Of a stretch of 64,000 bases of DNA, positions 12,026 to 23,827 are shown piece by piece. The notes beneath the pieces were generated by a model that saw only the letters and a list, made by a program, of their open reading frames with translations, did no database searches and was not told the DNA's origin. The stretch is from assembly GCF_004379255.2 (NCBI RefSeq), contig NC_056035.1:17691902-17755901 (forward strand), read 5' to 3'. A program made the position numbers and the translations under genes. Source of the DNA: Salvia splendens (lineage: Eukaryota > Streptophyta > Magnoliopsida > Lamiales > Lamiaceae). Positions within the stretch are counted from its first letter, which is position 1, and each line of letters opens with the position of its first letter.

Positions 12026-13108
12026 CTAAGTCGGTGCAATTCCCAACTTCCGACGCAGTTCATCTATCAATGCCCGGAGGTATTCGGCTTCGTCGGGGTC
12101 GGTACACTTCTTGAGGGCCTTGTGCGTCTCCAACAACGTCCTCGCCATCGACGCTGTCGCCAACGACGAATACACTTCGGCTGCCTGGGGCGGGAGCATT
12201 TCCGGGAGCGGAGGTGGGGTTGCAGCGGTCGAGGATGAGGTCGCGGCCGCCTTCCCTTTGGCCTTCGCAGCCTTGACGCCGGGAGGACGTCGGGAGGACA
12301 TCGGTGTGCCGGAACCGCTGTCGTCCACGTACAACCGGTTGAGGTCAACCGGTTGATTGCCGCTGCCGCTGCTCGTGTAACCACCAACTTCGGTGGTCTT
12401 CATCCTCTTTGGCGCACTAGTGTGCAGAATTCCACCTTGGAATTTCTGCTTGTCCCTCAAAAGCGTCCAGATGGCCTCGTGCTTGAACTCGCCGAACATC
12501 GACCGGTACGACAATATCGCTTTAGCACGCACGTCTTCCCAGCTCTCGCCGCTCCCCTGTGCCCGCGCGCACTTCTCGAACTCCGCCGCGTACAAGTTCA
12601 CTTGCTTCTTCACTTGATCCCAGTGCTTGCGGAGTTGCTCACGCTTGCGCTTGTACGCGTTCGGCGGCTTGGCCGCATTGTAGAGGTCGGCGATGCGCTC
12701 CCAGTACGCGAACTGCCTCTGGTTGTTCGCGAATATCGGATCTTCCGATATATCTACCCAACACCGGGCCAAAATGAGAGTTTCCTCGTCGGTGTAGTTT
12801 GTACGACCGGGGGCGTACTCATCGCAATCACCGGGAGGCGGCAACTTCTGCGCCCGCTGCCGGTTCCGCTTCTTTTTGGCTGGGGCGGAAGCGGTCGCGG
12901 CGGGGTCGGGATCGGCCGCTGCGGCGTCACGTCGGGAGGGGGCGACTGGTCGGGTTGGAGACGGCTCCATGTCCGACAACCCATACGAGTCCGTACTGAA
13001 ATCGGGATCGTATTGGGCGTTGGTGTCGAACGAACGATATTGGCCGGGTTCTGTACCCGGCCAACGCGCATCTCCACTAAACATAGGACTATTTGGACTT
13101 GAAGCCAT
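12026..13108 (-). CDS. Harbinger Myb/SANT-like (NAM-associated type) DNA-binding ORF1 protein
   Basis: An uninterrupted 360-aa frame. An N-terminal disordered region rich in Pro/Ala/Ser precedes a basic KKKRNRQRAQK cluster. A trihelix/SANT-like domain follows (about residues 103-165: NYTDEETLILARCW, then the helix QFAYWERIADLYN and REQLRKHWDQVKK). Next is the conserved WTLLRDKQKF element and a C-terminal helical segment ending in EAEYLRALIDELRRK. This is the accessory protein of plant PIF/Harbinger elements, which in the Ping/PIF systems works with the DDE transposase. Databases often label such genes 'glutathione S-transferase T3-like' or 'NAM-associated', misleadingly. The start at 13108 is about 70 bp downstream of a TATA box. 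Domestication is possible but not shown. Confidence 0.85.
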   Translation of the reverse strand: MASSPNSPMFSGDARWPGTEPGQYRSFDTNAQYDPDFSTDSYGLSDMEPSPTRPVAPSRRDAAAADPDPAATASAPAKKKRNRQRAQKLPPPGDCDEYAPGRTNYTDEETLILARCWVDISEDPIFANNQRQFAYWERIADLYNAAKPPNAYKRKREQLRKHWDQVKKQVNLYAAEFEKCARAQGSGESWEDVRAKAILSYRSMFGEFKHEAIWTLLRDKQKFQGGILHTSAPKRMKTTEVGGYTSSGSGNQPVDLNRLYVDDSGSGTPMSSRRPPGVKAAKAKGKAAATSSSTAATPPPLPEMLPPQAAEVYSSLATASMARTLLETHKALKKCTDPDEAEYLRALIDELRRKLGIAPT

Positions 13109-13178
13109 TTCGTAGTAATTATGTAAATGTAAGTTTCGAAAGTGAAATTGTGAAATGAAATGTAAAACGAATGAACTC

Positions 13179-13186
13179 TATTTATA
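13179..13186 (-). promoter_or_regulatory. TATA box of the Harbinger ORF1
   Basis: Read on the minus strand the site is TATAAATA, about 70 bp upstream of the ORF1 ATG at 13108 and inside the element. Spacing and sequence fit a plant core promoter; transcription is not shown. Confidence 0.6.
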
Positions 13187-13481
13187 AAACAACCAAACCG
13201 CGTGCCATCGTCCGCGACCTATCGTCCGTGTACGCCACAATGGGGAGGACGATGGCGCGCCCGATGCCTATCGTCCGCAGCCATCGTCCGTGTACGCCAC
13301 AATGGGGCGGACGATGGCGCGGACGATAGGCATCGGGCGCGCCATCCTCCGCGCCCTTAGTATCGGCCGCGACGATCGTCCGCGACCTATCGTCCGTATC
13401 CGCAATGGGCGCGGACGATCGATGGCGCGGACGATGCGCGCCATCGGGCGTGCCATCGTCCGCCCATTGCGGATGGCCTTA

Positions 13482-15068
13482 CACTGGAACTGCATATATG
13501 ATGAAGCTCCATGAGTGGCAATGACTAGTGAAGGAGTAGTAGATGAAATTGCTAGTCTTAGTTTTTCTGCTTTTTCCCAAAATTTTGGCCCCCAACTTTA
13601 GTTTGTATTCCCATTTTACTACCATAAACAAGTGTGATTCAACCAAGACATAGATTGCATTTTTCACTTATTTATAGTACTACTATAAGATTTTTCCCTT
13701 CTCTATCATTATATTCATTATTTCCAGATTTGGTTAATTTGTGTGTACGCTTTAAATTGATTACATTAAATGTAAACTTCGAAATTAGGCGGGTGAAAAA
13801 AAAACAAAAAAAACTCTGAAAATTAGGCTTTATCTGCAGCAGTGCTCCGAAATAGAAAATCATTTAAACATTGCCATATGGTCAAATATAAAAGATAGGT
13901 CATGCCTTTTAAAAACAAAATTATAAATTTTACAATTGTCTCTTTTGCATTAAAAACTGATGTGACAGTCAATTTTAAACACGTATTAACATGTACAGTA
14001 TTATCATAAGGAAGAGAATGTAACTAACATGATTATATTTCCAAGTGTTTAAAATCGGTTGCCACATCCTTAAATAACATATATCACTGAAATTGAGGCA
14101 AATGTTACAACTGAGAAAATACAAACTTCATGATTTTATAATTCAGTTTTTGTAAAGTGTGGGATGGACTAGAATTTGATGTGGTATTTGGCAATGTGTT
14201 CTTAGAATTTATTAATAGATGTATTATTTACATATTTGAAAGAGCATGTTTTTGAGTCCATTTTAGACATTTCCAAAACAACGTGATGTCGGGAGCATCT
14301 CGACCATCCAATTTCCAAATTAAGCGATTAGTTTTGTTTCATCATCACAAATTCTCATGCTCAGGTGGAGCTGAGTGTGTGTAACCTTGTTCACCTATCG
14401 TTTATTTATAGTAACTATCTAACTATATCATTCTTTTTTCTAGAATGACAACTTTAATAATTTTTTCAAAGATGACCAGCCCATTCGTTTATTTATTCCT
14501 ATTTTCCACACGATTTTAATATATTTTGATGAAATAATACACGTCTGACTCCAGTAAATAACATCATTATTCAAGTTGCTTGGTTTTCGTTCGAGGTAAT
14601 GCCAGTAAACAAGTAAACTGCTACTACTATTGTCCAAAAATGGGGGTACTTTTTATTGCTGGTCACTGGCCATAAAGAGTAGACTGGTTACCCAGAAAAC
14701 AAAGATCTAGATATGGACAATAATAGTAATATAAATATGCCTAAAGCTGTAAGCTTTACAGGTGAATAGCATGTATTCAGCCAACATAGTAGGGTGTAAC
14801 AAAAGAATTGGAAATAACAAGATTACACCACTATAACTAAAAAACTTCATCTGTTACTATATTAATTCATTGCTGATTTTCATCTGATAATACATCATGG
14901 CCGGACACAAATATCTACAACTACAGCACAAGTCTTGAGATGCTATCTATTCACCAAAAGCAAATGACTCTTATCTCTCTAATTGCAGAGAAACAGGCAT
15001 ATTGCAGAAAAATATTATGCAAAAAGTGTCTAATAATAATTTCAAAAAAAAGTAAAAAAAAAATATGG
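13482..15068. other. intergenic region between Harbinger element A and the HAT3.1-like gene
   Basis: AT-rich sequence without a convincing open frame, terminal repeats or RNA gene. The right part (about 14700-15068) is expected to hold the 3' UTR of the minus-strand HAT3.1-like gene, but no poly(A) signal can be assigned with confidence. Confidence 0.6.
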
Positions 15069-18000
15069 TCACATTTTCTCCTTTAATTCTGCTATTGGTA
15101 CAAAAAGAACAGAAAAGTCACCTGAGTTATTACCCTTGGCTTTACCTAATCTCAAGCATGGAAGTTCAAGGAGACGTCGATGCAGTATCTCTATCCTGCT
15201 CTTGATTTCACAGAGCCTTTTCATCTTGCTTTCTGCTTCCAACATACAACCCCTGCTTTTGCAATTCAGCTTCTTCTTGGCTTCTTTCGCTTTGTCTCTT
15301 AGATGTTTCAGGCTCACGTCATCACCAAGATCCACACTCATCTGACAGCGGCAAATTTCAATGAGTAAGATGCCCGTGATTTTATATCCATGAAAATTAT
15401 ATTCCATAGAACAAGAATCAGAGATGCAGTTGTACATAAAGGAATAATACCTGGTTTCTGCCTGATGATTGTAACAATGGTTTCTGTCGCTGCTTTATCT
15501 TATTAGAATGGTTCAGCAAGTGGGTATTTCTTCTTTGAAGAAACCCTTTTGAAACCTTAGTCTTTGCTGATGCAGTATTGTTCCTTGATGGGATTTGATC
15601 CCAGACACCCTCCTTTGTATCTGATGAGGATTCCTTTTGAATACCAGGGCTAACTGGAACTTCTGCGCTTCCGGTCTGTTCAAAGTCATTGCTAATCAAT
15701 TATTCCAACTTCAGATCTAAATATGCATGCTTAATACACGTATAATGATTTCACTCAAGACATGACATACAACTGCTATTCCTTCATTAAAAAAAACAGA
15801 AGATAAAATGGTTTGGTTTGTATTATATCCAGTTAGACCACCAACACTAGAAGACTTAATGATTTGGCAGCCCAAATAAAGGACAAAAAAAAGAAAGTTA
15901 AACAGCAACAATTTATATACTGGGAGCTTAAACAGATACTTACGTGCTTTCTCGCTTTCAATGCTAGGTACCGTGCATTCTTGAACCATTTGTTCACCTA
16001 CAAGTACAAACGAAAAAATATGTAAATTGTGGATCATGCATAGCCGACAGTAAACTCTGTGCATCTACATATGTCTATTCTGATGGATCAATGTCTGGCA
16101 TGCCAGTATATTAGTTGGCATAAGGATTAGTAGTCTCTTTTGCCTCTTCTTTGTGGATACTCTGATTTCCTCACAGGTGTAATTAGTAACTGGCATGCAA
16201 TAATACACACAATAACATCACACATGTTCAATAGTACGATTAATTATCTTATTTCATTATTCAGACTACTTAGCAAGCTGTGATGAACTTCATGTTAGCT
16301 AGCATAAATGTATTGGAAAAATGATGAAGTCAGCAAACATAAACAATTTTGGCAAATAGATGTTGTTTATGAACTTCGTCTGAAATTTGTATTATCCCCT
16401 TTTCATTTGTTCAAATCTAAATCTTTCCAAATATAACAAGGCATTACCTTCTCAAATTCTAGGCCTAGCTGCTTTGAAAGACTCACTCTCAAAGCTCTTT
16501 CTGGAAGTTCATTCTCAGCAAAAACAAGTCTAAGCTTCTGAAGAAAATAATAACAAACAATGAGCATACCTGGTGAATTGATCATACTTACCAAGAAAAC
16601 AGAAGCAATGTTACCTCGACTGCATCATGTGGGAGTCTGAAAATTGGTCTTTTCATCTTCTCGGTCAACTGTTTCTCTTTCAAATCTGAAAGAGTTTCCA
16701 CACACAATTTGTTATCAGTTTCACCTAGAGTTATCAAAGTGCAGGCAGCATTACTCTCCGTTGTTTTCCGCTTCTTTTTGGTGGGACCCCAGTCTTCATC
16801 TTCACTGATTTGTTCACTTTCAGTAGCATTCTTTCCAAACATTTCCTAAAGACAATGGGGCAAAATCACATGCCTGACAATATGGTTTCTAGATTTCTTA
16901 TATATTTATGAGAGGTAGATGAAAAATATCAAGATTTCAAATAATGTTCTCACTCATGCATGTGCTTAATGGTTGAAGACATAGATTTCAACTTGTGATT
17001 CAAACAAGCAAAAGAAAATCATTCAAGATTTCAAAAAAAACAAACCCACATCCCCTTCAAAGAATTCAATGAATAAATAAGTCTTCCTTATCTTCAAGAT
17101 AACAGATTTTCAGAATAAGTATAGCTGTGTAGAGTAAATCTTGATTCCTTACATTGTATAGCTTGATATAGTCGACAGCTGCTCTCTGTCTAGGATGGGG
17201 TACAACTTCACCATTCTGGATCTCATCAGAATCTCCTCCAATTAACTCCAGAGTTTCACCAAAAGATCTATTGCTTCTAACTTCAAATTTTCCATCTTCA
17301 TCCTCAAGCGAACCCAGGAAACTGGAACTATACCGAGAAGCATCAGATTCGGATGTAGACATATTGCCACTGCAACTGCGTTCATTTCTATCTGGATCAT
17401 AGTCATCATCTTCAGAATCATCGGATGGCCATTCCTCTTCTTGAAATAACACAGAATTTGCACCATCTGGTAATGCAGCCTCGTCCTTGAAAACATCCTG
17501 TTACAATGCAAGATGGCACTGTATCAGACTATGGACAATGCTTGTGTAAATATCTAGGCGACTGGTTATAGAACATCCTACTTGCCAACTACTATCCAGG
17601 GGAAAATGAGTCCCAAGGTGAGCATTTGTTGCTTCCAGTATCTCTGTCTTCTTCTTACAAAATTTGCAAAACCACCCTTCATCCCCTGGAGGAACTGGCA
17701 ACATGGCTAACTTCACATGTAGTTCACAAAGAAATACAGAGTTGTGGCATATGCTACTGTAAAGGTACAAAATCCAACCTATTGATTAATCTACAGTAAA
17801 CAATAAAAATATAGCTCACTATTTTCGGTAGACAATGGAGGATCCATGCACTCTTGGTGAAAAGCACGGTTGCATGTCCCATCACAAAGAATAATGTCAT
17901 TATCTGGGAGCTCTTCACGCAACTTACATTTGGCACAGATTATCTGAGCATTAAAAAAAACCATGAATCCTGACAGATTATTTAGGGAAAATGCTATGTA

Positions 18001-19181
18001 GGAAAGCATATAAAGGATTTTGCTAAAGAGATTATTTACTTCCAAATATGACAAAGAGTAACTATATATGCTTAATGGATTATGGTTCGGCAGTCAAGAT
18101 ATCAGTTGCTAAACATATATGAACACCATATATCCCGTCAAATTATATGAAGAGAGAAAAGGGCTGACATGTTCATGGTGCATAGATCCATCAGGAGCAA
18201 CTGCTGCATCATTTATACGCCCATCCGAACTTAGCAAATCCAATTGATGAATGGCTTCACGAATCCCAAGTTTGCACTTCAATATCTGTTGTTCAGCTCT
18301 TTGTAGTTCTTTCTCTGGTTTAATCTTTTCTCGGCTGGAAGGAAAAAATCACTTCATGTAAGTAGAATGCAGCACGTGCCAATGAGAAAAATATGAGATA
18401 AAAAAGTATAGTCTGATGGAATTGATCCTGAACAAATTTAAGATGCAGCTGACTTTTCCCATGAAGGAAACCAATTTTACTTCCAAATCAATACAAAAAA
18501 AATGTTTCAGCAGTACACTATCCATTCTTCAAATATCACCCAAACCTTCTCCAACTTAAAACTACTCACCCCCTAAGGCTAACATAATAGTTTGATTGCA
18601 GGATATACAGCAACACATAAAGAACTGCATCCACAAGTTGGCAGTTTAGATTAAAAACAAAGGGGCGTGATTATATACCTCTGACCTTTCCAACCTTCTG
18701 TTGAGTATGCATCAATTAGATTCTGCTCCAGCTTCACTTTTATTAATAGGTATCTTGTCCTCCTTTGCAAGCGAGAAGCTTCGTCAAGCTCCACATTGTT
18801 TTTCTTCTTCTTTTTCCTTCTCTTTGATTTCCGTGAGTTCTCATCTTTATCATTGGCTTTATTAGCATTAGTAGATTTATCTTTCAGACAACTGTAAGAT
18901 GGTTGCTTCTTGAAGGTTTTGGTCCTATTCAAAATGGTTTTCTTGACAACCTTTCTCCTCTTGAAGCTCACATCTCCATCATCTTTTCTTGAGCTCTTGC
19001 TTTTACACTTAGATAAGGATGAGTAAACCTTGATGCCGGATTTTATTTCTCGAGCTTTACTTTTAGATTTTGAAGAGTGGCCCTTGTTTTGGGGTTTTAG
19101 TTCTCGTTTCAAGCTTTCCAAAGTTCTTTCATCATCTTCCACATTCAACTTCTTACGAGTTGTTTTGGCCGCCCCGGGCAT
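15069..19181 (-). CDS. HAT3.1: HAT3.1 / PRH-type PHD-finger homeodomain protein
   Basis: Ten coding exons on the minus strand: 19181-18679, 18334-18169, 17943-17820, 17694-17582, 17497-17153, 16845-16615, 16537-16448, 15997-15944, 15675-15451, 15341-15069. They total 2124 nt, 707 aa, all phases agreeing, near the usual family length. The Lys/Arg/Ser-rich N-terminus leads into the family block [19 protein letters not shown]4HC3 PHD finger spans about C226 to C277 (CAKC, then CDGTC, AFHQEC and WFCKFC). Exon 5 is strongly acidic. A divergent plant homeodomain (about 485-541) has recognition helix WFKNAR at 528-533. The last exon is Lys/Glu-rich and looks coiled-coil. Family members are nuclear DNA-binding proteins linked to pathogen-responsive promoters in parsley. 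I start at MPGAAK because the upstream in-frame ATG (19223) seems to lie inside a 3' splice site. Confidence 0.93.
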
Positions 19182-20896
19182 ATTGAATATACGATATGAA
19201 GTATCAGCATCAAAACTGAGCATTCATACAAAGATAAACAGACATGAGCAAGCTCAATCAAACAAGTAGACTTCAGCTTCAGTTAATCGTACCAAAGGAA
19301 AAACAGACATGAGTAAGATCAATAGAAACTAATAAACTTCATCATCAGAATATAGGAAGGAAGCAGAAAACTTTTTTACAATAAATATATCCAATTCTTG
19401 GCAAAAACCCCATTTACCCCTTTCACTTCAACCAAAAACCCCCAATTCGATAGCTACGACACGATCACCTAGATAATGACCTACTCTGGATCAGCAATCA
19501 AATTCCAAACATTTGATCAGGCACAGAGAATTGAAATTACCTTGGATATCATCATACAGAGAAAAGAAACGCACAGCAATTCAACAAACCCCGAAAAATA
19601 CTATTCAAGATTTCCAACCAAAATGCTCAAGATAATAAATACTACTCATGTTCAAACAGCTAGTGGAGCAGGAAAGAACTGGTCACCTCAGGAAAAAACA
19701 GAGAATGAGAGATCTGCAAAAGCGAGCGGAGGCTCATGCAATGACCGGTGCGGGAAACATAGAATTCAAACGGATACTGGAGAACTATGAGAAACGAAAA
19801 ATCTTAAATCATGACTAGAATTGATAAACTGATTGATATGATGTGCATTAGGGAAACTGTGTTGAAATATTTGAATACAGTTGAATCTGGTGCAGAGAAA
19901 ACAAGTCGCCGGCGCTATGAATGTTCACGGCCAGCCAACCGTCTTTATTGTGTGTGTTCAACCGCAACTTATATAGAGGCACACGACACCAAAATTATAC
20001 TCCAAAATCCTAACATATAAAGAATTGAAGGGTTATACATTTCAGTCGTCAAGTTTGTTACTAGTAACACACCTCTTTACCCAATATATTTCTTTCCAAA
20101 ATGGAAAAAAAATATATATATATTTTATTAAAATTAACTCTGTTTAAATCTTTTGATATTTAAAAAAAAAGCAGCAAATACGCATCAACAATATAGAATT
20201 ATAATATAAATAAACATTGTATAAACAATATTAATAGTAGAATAAAAAGTGGAGTACCTGCAATTGTTCACAGTTTGTGACTCTAAACACAATAACATTG
20301 ACTATAGCTAAAGACAGATCTATTAAAATAAAAGTGAACAAGGGATTGATCATTTTTTTTCGCTCAAACAAGGGACTTTTTTTTTTGTTAATTGTCATTG
20401 TGTACAACAGAGGCAAAGAAAATTGCTACAGTTCAAATCTGAATGATAATCTTGGATCAGTAGGGTGTTAATGATATCAAATGAACCAATATTTTATGAC
20501 CTTGATTATTACCACTCGACACTTTGAATTCCAAAACCCGATCACCTGAATGTAACAACTAACAAGCCATCTTGTGCTATTCATGGTCTATATTTATTAA
20601 CAACACCACTAGAGTATCAACCTTGATACGATCGTCGAAGTCGCGTCAAAGGTTTCACTCAAGACGTGAACCATGAATAGATTGGAGCCCCAAGAAGAGG
20701 GCAAAGTCATGCCAAGAAGCTAAGTTGCAGTTGGAGCAAGATTCAAATAATAATCGGATGAAGATGACATCCAAACTCTCTACAAAGACTACCATTGTCT
20801 TCATCTTCACAAGAGTTTCGCGCGAGTACCTCGTCGCCTCAATTGGAGTCGGATGGAGAGAGTTATGACCTACGAGAGTCGCACATTGAAGCGTCC
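19182..20896. other. 5' region of the HAT3.1-like gene and intergenic DNA left of the Copia element
   Basis: A good 3' splice site on the minus strand (pyrimidine tract then GAATGCTCAG) near 19216-19223 suggests a 5' UTR intron, with the first non-coding exon further up, perhaps in 19700-20000. Beyond about 20030 the sequence is AT-rich, without an open frame that resembles a gene. The stretch 20640-20896 is the target site of the Copia insertion and continues at 38060. Confidence 0.5.
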
Positions 20897-21462
20897 TGAA
20901 AACAACAAGAATACACAATGGAGAAAGCAAGATTAAACATTGTTGCAAATAGAATGGGGAAGCTCAAGCTACTGTTTCATTAAAATTGATCCAAAATGCT
21001 CAAAGTGCCGTTATATATATGCGGCATAGGAAACATCTAGAACTCTACCATAATCCATCTAGTACAAGTTAAAAATAAGATTACAAAGTTAATCATAACA
21101 AACTCTGCTAATCTACTTCCTTCTTTAATCCCTTTAGCACCACGTCTCTCCAAGTACATTCATGGTCCCGCATCTTAGCTGTGAGCATGGGTACAGTCAC
21201 GAGCTGAGCTCGTGAGGTGTTGGCTCGTGCGATGACAGCTTGCTGGGAGCTGTCACTTGTCTTTTCTCGTGTACGACTTTCAAGTGAATTCCTCACATGC
21301 ATATCTTCACTTTTCTCATGCAACAAGGCTTGGTTGATCAAGCCATCGGTTTGGTTGATCAAGCCATCTCCTTCAACACGCTTTATCGATGGCTTGATCA
21401 AGCCATCTCCTTCAACACGCTTGATCAAGTCATCAGCTAGGTTGATCTTGAGACTTCTAACA
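20897..21462 (-). repeat. Copia 3' LTR
   Basis: Equal in length (566 bp) to the copy at 37489-38054. It contains a tandem block around 21340-21440 in which TTGATCAAG and CCATCTCCTTCAACACGC recur. The minus-strand LTR begins TGTTAGAAG and ends GTTTTCA. Confidence 0.95.
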
Positions 21463-21476
21463 TCCCCCCTCAACCC
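21463..21476 (-). promoter_or_regulatory. Copia polypurine tract
   Basis: On the minus strand, GGGTTGAGGGGGGA lies directly before the 3' LTR start TGTTAG. This is the standard plus-strand primer position of an LTR retrotransposon. Confidence 0.85.
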
Positions 21477-21689
21477 GAGGGAAGCTAATGAAACCACACC
21501 GAGTCTGTTCCGTAGCTTCAAGAAAGGTTGTTGGCTCAGAGGCTTAGTGAAGATATCGGCCACTTGATCATGAGTAGGAACATGCCTGAGTTCAAGAGCC
21601 TTGTTGAGCACTTTATCTCTTGCAAAATGAATGTCAAGCTCAATATGCTTGGTCCTTGCATGGAGAACAGGGTTAGAAGCCAGAGCCAT
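21463..21689 (-). pseudogene. Copia RNase H C-terminal segment
   Basis: The frame includes HARTKHIELDIHFARDKV and HVPTHDQVADIFTKPL, the conserved C-terminal part of Copia RNase H. It is separated from the RT frame at 21764 by a break. It does not stop before the polypurine tract, and the open frame runs on into the LTR as far as 21108, so the natural stop appears lost. Confidence 0.85.
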
Positions 21690-21763
21690 GACACTTAAGT
21701 TGTCAACCCAGATTACAGGAGCAGGTTTAATAGGTAACTTTAATTCACTAGAGTAGACTGAAG

Positions 21764-22576
21764 CTAAGCTACCTCAGTTGCAGCATGAGCTAAGCTCCTG
21801 TACTCAGCCTCTGTGCAAGAGCGAGCTACAACGGTTTGTTTCTTCACACACCAAGAGATGAGGCTTCTGCAAAAATAAGTGCAGAAGCCAGTAGTAGATC
21901 GCCTATCATCAAGGTCTGCTGCCCAATCTGAATCAGAGAAGGAAAATAGAAGACCATTTGATGGAAGAATTTGAATTCCAAAATCCAAAGTACCTGATAG
22001 ATATCTCAAGATACGTTTGACAGCTCTCCAGTGAGTATCAAGTGGGGAAGCCATGTATTGGCTCACCTTGTTTACAGCATAGTTTATGTCAGGGCGGGTG
22101 ATGGCTGCATATTGGAGAGCTCCAACAATACTTCTGTAGAATTTGGCATCAGATACTGGGGAACCAATGGTTTTACTGCGCTCACAACTAGAGACCATAG
22201 GAGTGGGGCAGCCCTTTGCACCAGTCATGTTGGCCTTTTTCAATAGATCCCTGATGTAAGATGACTGACATAGATGAAGACCATGCTCAGTCTTGATGAT
22301 TTCAACACCAAGAAAAAGACTAACTTCACCAAGATCTTTGAGAGAGAAATGAACATTGAGCTGATTAATGACCTTCTTAATAGCAAGAGGGCAGTTACAT
22401 GTGATGAGCATATCATCTACATAAATCAAGAGATAGATAGTTTCAAGACCAGTTTTTCTGATAAACATTGAGGCATCTGCTCTAGACTGATTGAATCCAA
22501 GGGAAAGAAGCACTGAGTGGATGGTGAAGAACCAAGATCTGGAGGATTGTTTGAGCCCATAAATAGCTTTGTTCAA
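21764..22576 (-). pseudogene. Copia reverse transcriptase / RNase H segment
   Basis: A 270-codon open stretch. NKAIYGLKQSSRSWF is followed by the catalytic LLIYVDDMLI motif, FLGVEI, SIVGALQYAAITRPDI and the RNase H start DSDWAADLDDRRSTTGFC with TEAEYRSLAHAA. These are the standard Copia RT-RNase H blocks in order. It is cut from its neighbours by frameshifts at both ends, so no complete polyprotein can be made. The palm motif itself is intact. Confidence 0.92.
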
Positions 22577-22669
22577 TTTACAAGGTGATGCCCCCCTTGC
22601 TCGAAACCAAGAGGCTGCCTCATATAAATGTCTTCTTTCAACACACCATTAAGAAATGCATTGTTAACA

Positions 22670-23827
22670 TCAATTCCAACCAAAAGAGACAGCAATGGTG
22701 AGAATCAACCTGATAGTTGCTGGTTTGACTACTGGACTAAAGGTCTCAGTAAAATCAAAACTAGGTTGTTGAGAGAAGCCTTGAGCTACAAGTCTAGCTT
22801 TGTGTCTAGCAATCTCCCAGAAAGATGAAGTTTTAGCTTGAATATCCAGGTACAGCCAACAAGATTCTTGCCAGGAGGAAGAGTAGTTAAGAACCAAGTC
22901 TTGTTCTTAAGAAGTGCAATAAACTCAGCTTGCATAGCTGCCTTCCAAGCAGGGAAATGAAGGGCTTCTTGAGCAGATTTGGGGGTTATGTGGAAAGAAG
23001 AAACAAGCAGATTATAAATTTTAGGTTTAAAAATCCCAGATTTGGATCTTGTGGTCATGTGATGTTGGCTAGAAACAAGATCCATGGCAGCGTCACCACC
23101 TGAAGCTGCAGCAGATGACTGATTATCAGAGACTGAGACAGAAGGAGAATGTGAGTGTTGATCATTTCTGTGAAGGAGAAAATCTGAAGAATTATGAGAA
23201 GGAGAGTTATCAGAATCATCAGAGTGAGCAGTGGGAGTTGGTGGAGAGTGAGGTGGAGGAGAGTTGGGAGTGGCAGGAAGAACATCACTTTGAGCTGGAG
23301 GGATCAACACTGATGGAGAAAAACATGAGTTGTCTGTGATTTCAGATGGAAAAAGTGAAAGATAGGGGAAAACTCTTTCATCAAAAATAACATCCCTAGA
23401 CACTATTACTCTTCCATCTGGAAGAACAGGCTTATAGCCTTTGTGAGATCCACTATATCCCAGAAAAACTGACTTCACAGATCTGTTTTCAAGCTTATGA
23501 TCATTATATGGCCTGATAAGTGGAAAGCATAGGCATCCGAAAACTCTCAAAGCTGAGTAATTTGGTTTCTTGGAATACAACTTCTGGAAAGGAGAGACAT
23601 TACCAATGACCTTGGATGGCATCCTGTTGATCAAAAAGACAGCTGAAACAAAGGCGTCATCCCAGAAAGTGTTTGGAAGTGAAGATTGAACCAGGAGAGT
23701 GAGTTCAGTCTCCACAATATGCCTATGTTTTCTCTCTGCCAAACCATTTTGTTGAGGAGTATAGGGTCATGAGACTCTATGTGAAATACCATTCTCCTTA
23801 AAAAATGAAGTTAAGCTTTAAAATTCC
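22670..23827 (-). pseudogene. Copia integrase C-terminal half and RT N-terminus
   Basis: After the junction with the nested element the integrase resumes with in-frame stops (TAA and TGA), then PYTPQQNGLAERKHRHIVE, which contains the catalytic-Glu region. Next are RVFGCLCFPLIRP and the Ser/Pro-rich linker (HSPPTPTAHSDDSDN). The RT N-terminus ([16 protein letters not shown]) frameshifts near 22800 into a second frame with [18 protein letters not shown]. Together with 35797-36109 this makes the broken integrase. Confidence 0.9.

Larger units (their letters stand above)
11742..13478 (-). mobile_element. PIF/Harbinger element A (carries only the Myb/SANT-like ORF)
   Basis: A 1737-bp element flanked by TTA on both sides (11739-11741 and 13479-13481), the 3-bp duplication of PIF/Harbinger. 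Terminal repeats are GGGCATTAGCAATGGGGCG at the left and, read inward, GGCCATCCGCAATGGGCG at the right. The left subterminus has an 83-bp tandem repeat; the right subterminus (about 13200-13470) is packed with alternating CATCGTCCGC and GCGGACGATG units that can fold extensively. The only gene is the Myb/SANT-like ORF at 12026-13108; there is no DDE transposase. It has inserted just downstream of the CIA2-like gene. Confidence 0.88.

Noticed and set aside
12353..13102. 249-codon plus-strand frame opposite the Harbinger ORF1
   Set aside because: Antisense shadow of the Myb/SANT-like ORF, with no domain of its own.
13268..13514. Arg-rich frames on both strands at the right end of Harbinger element A
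   Set aside because: Translations of the CATCGTCCGC inverted-repeat block, not protein genes.
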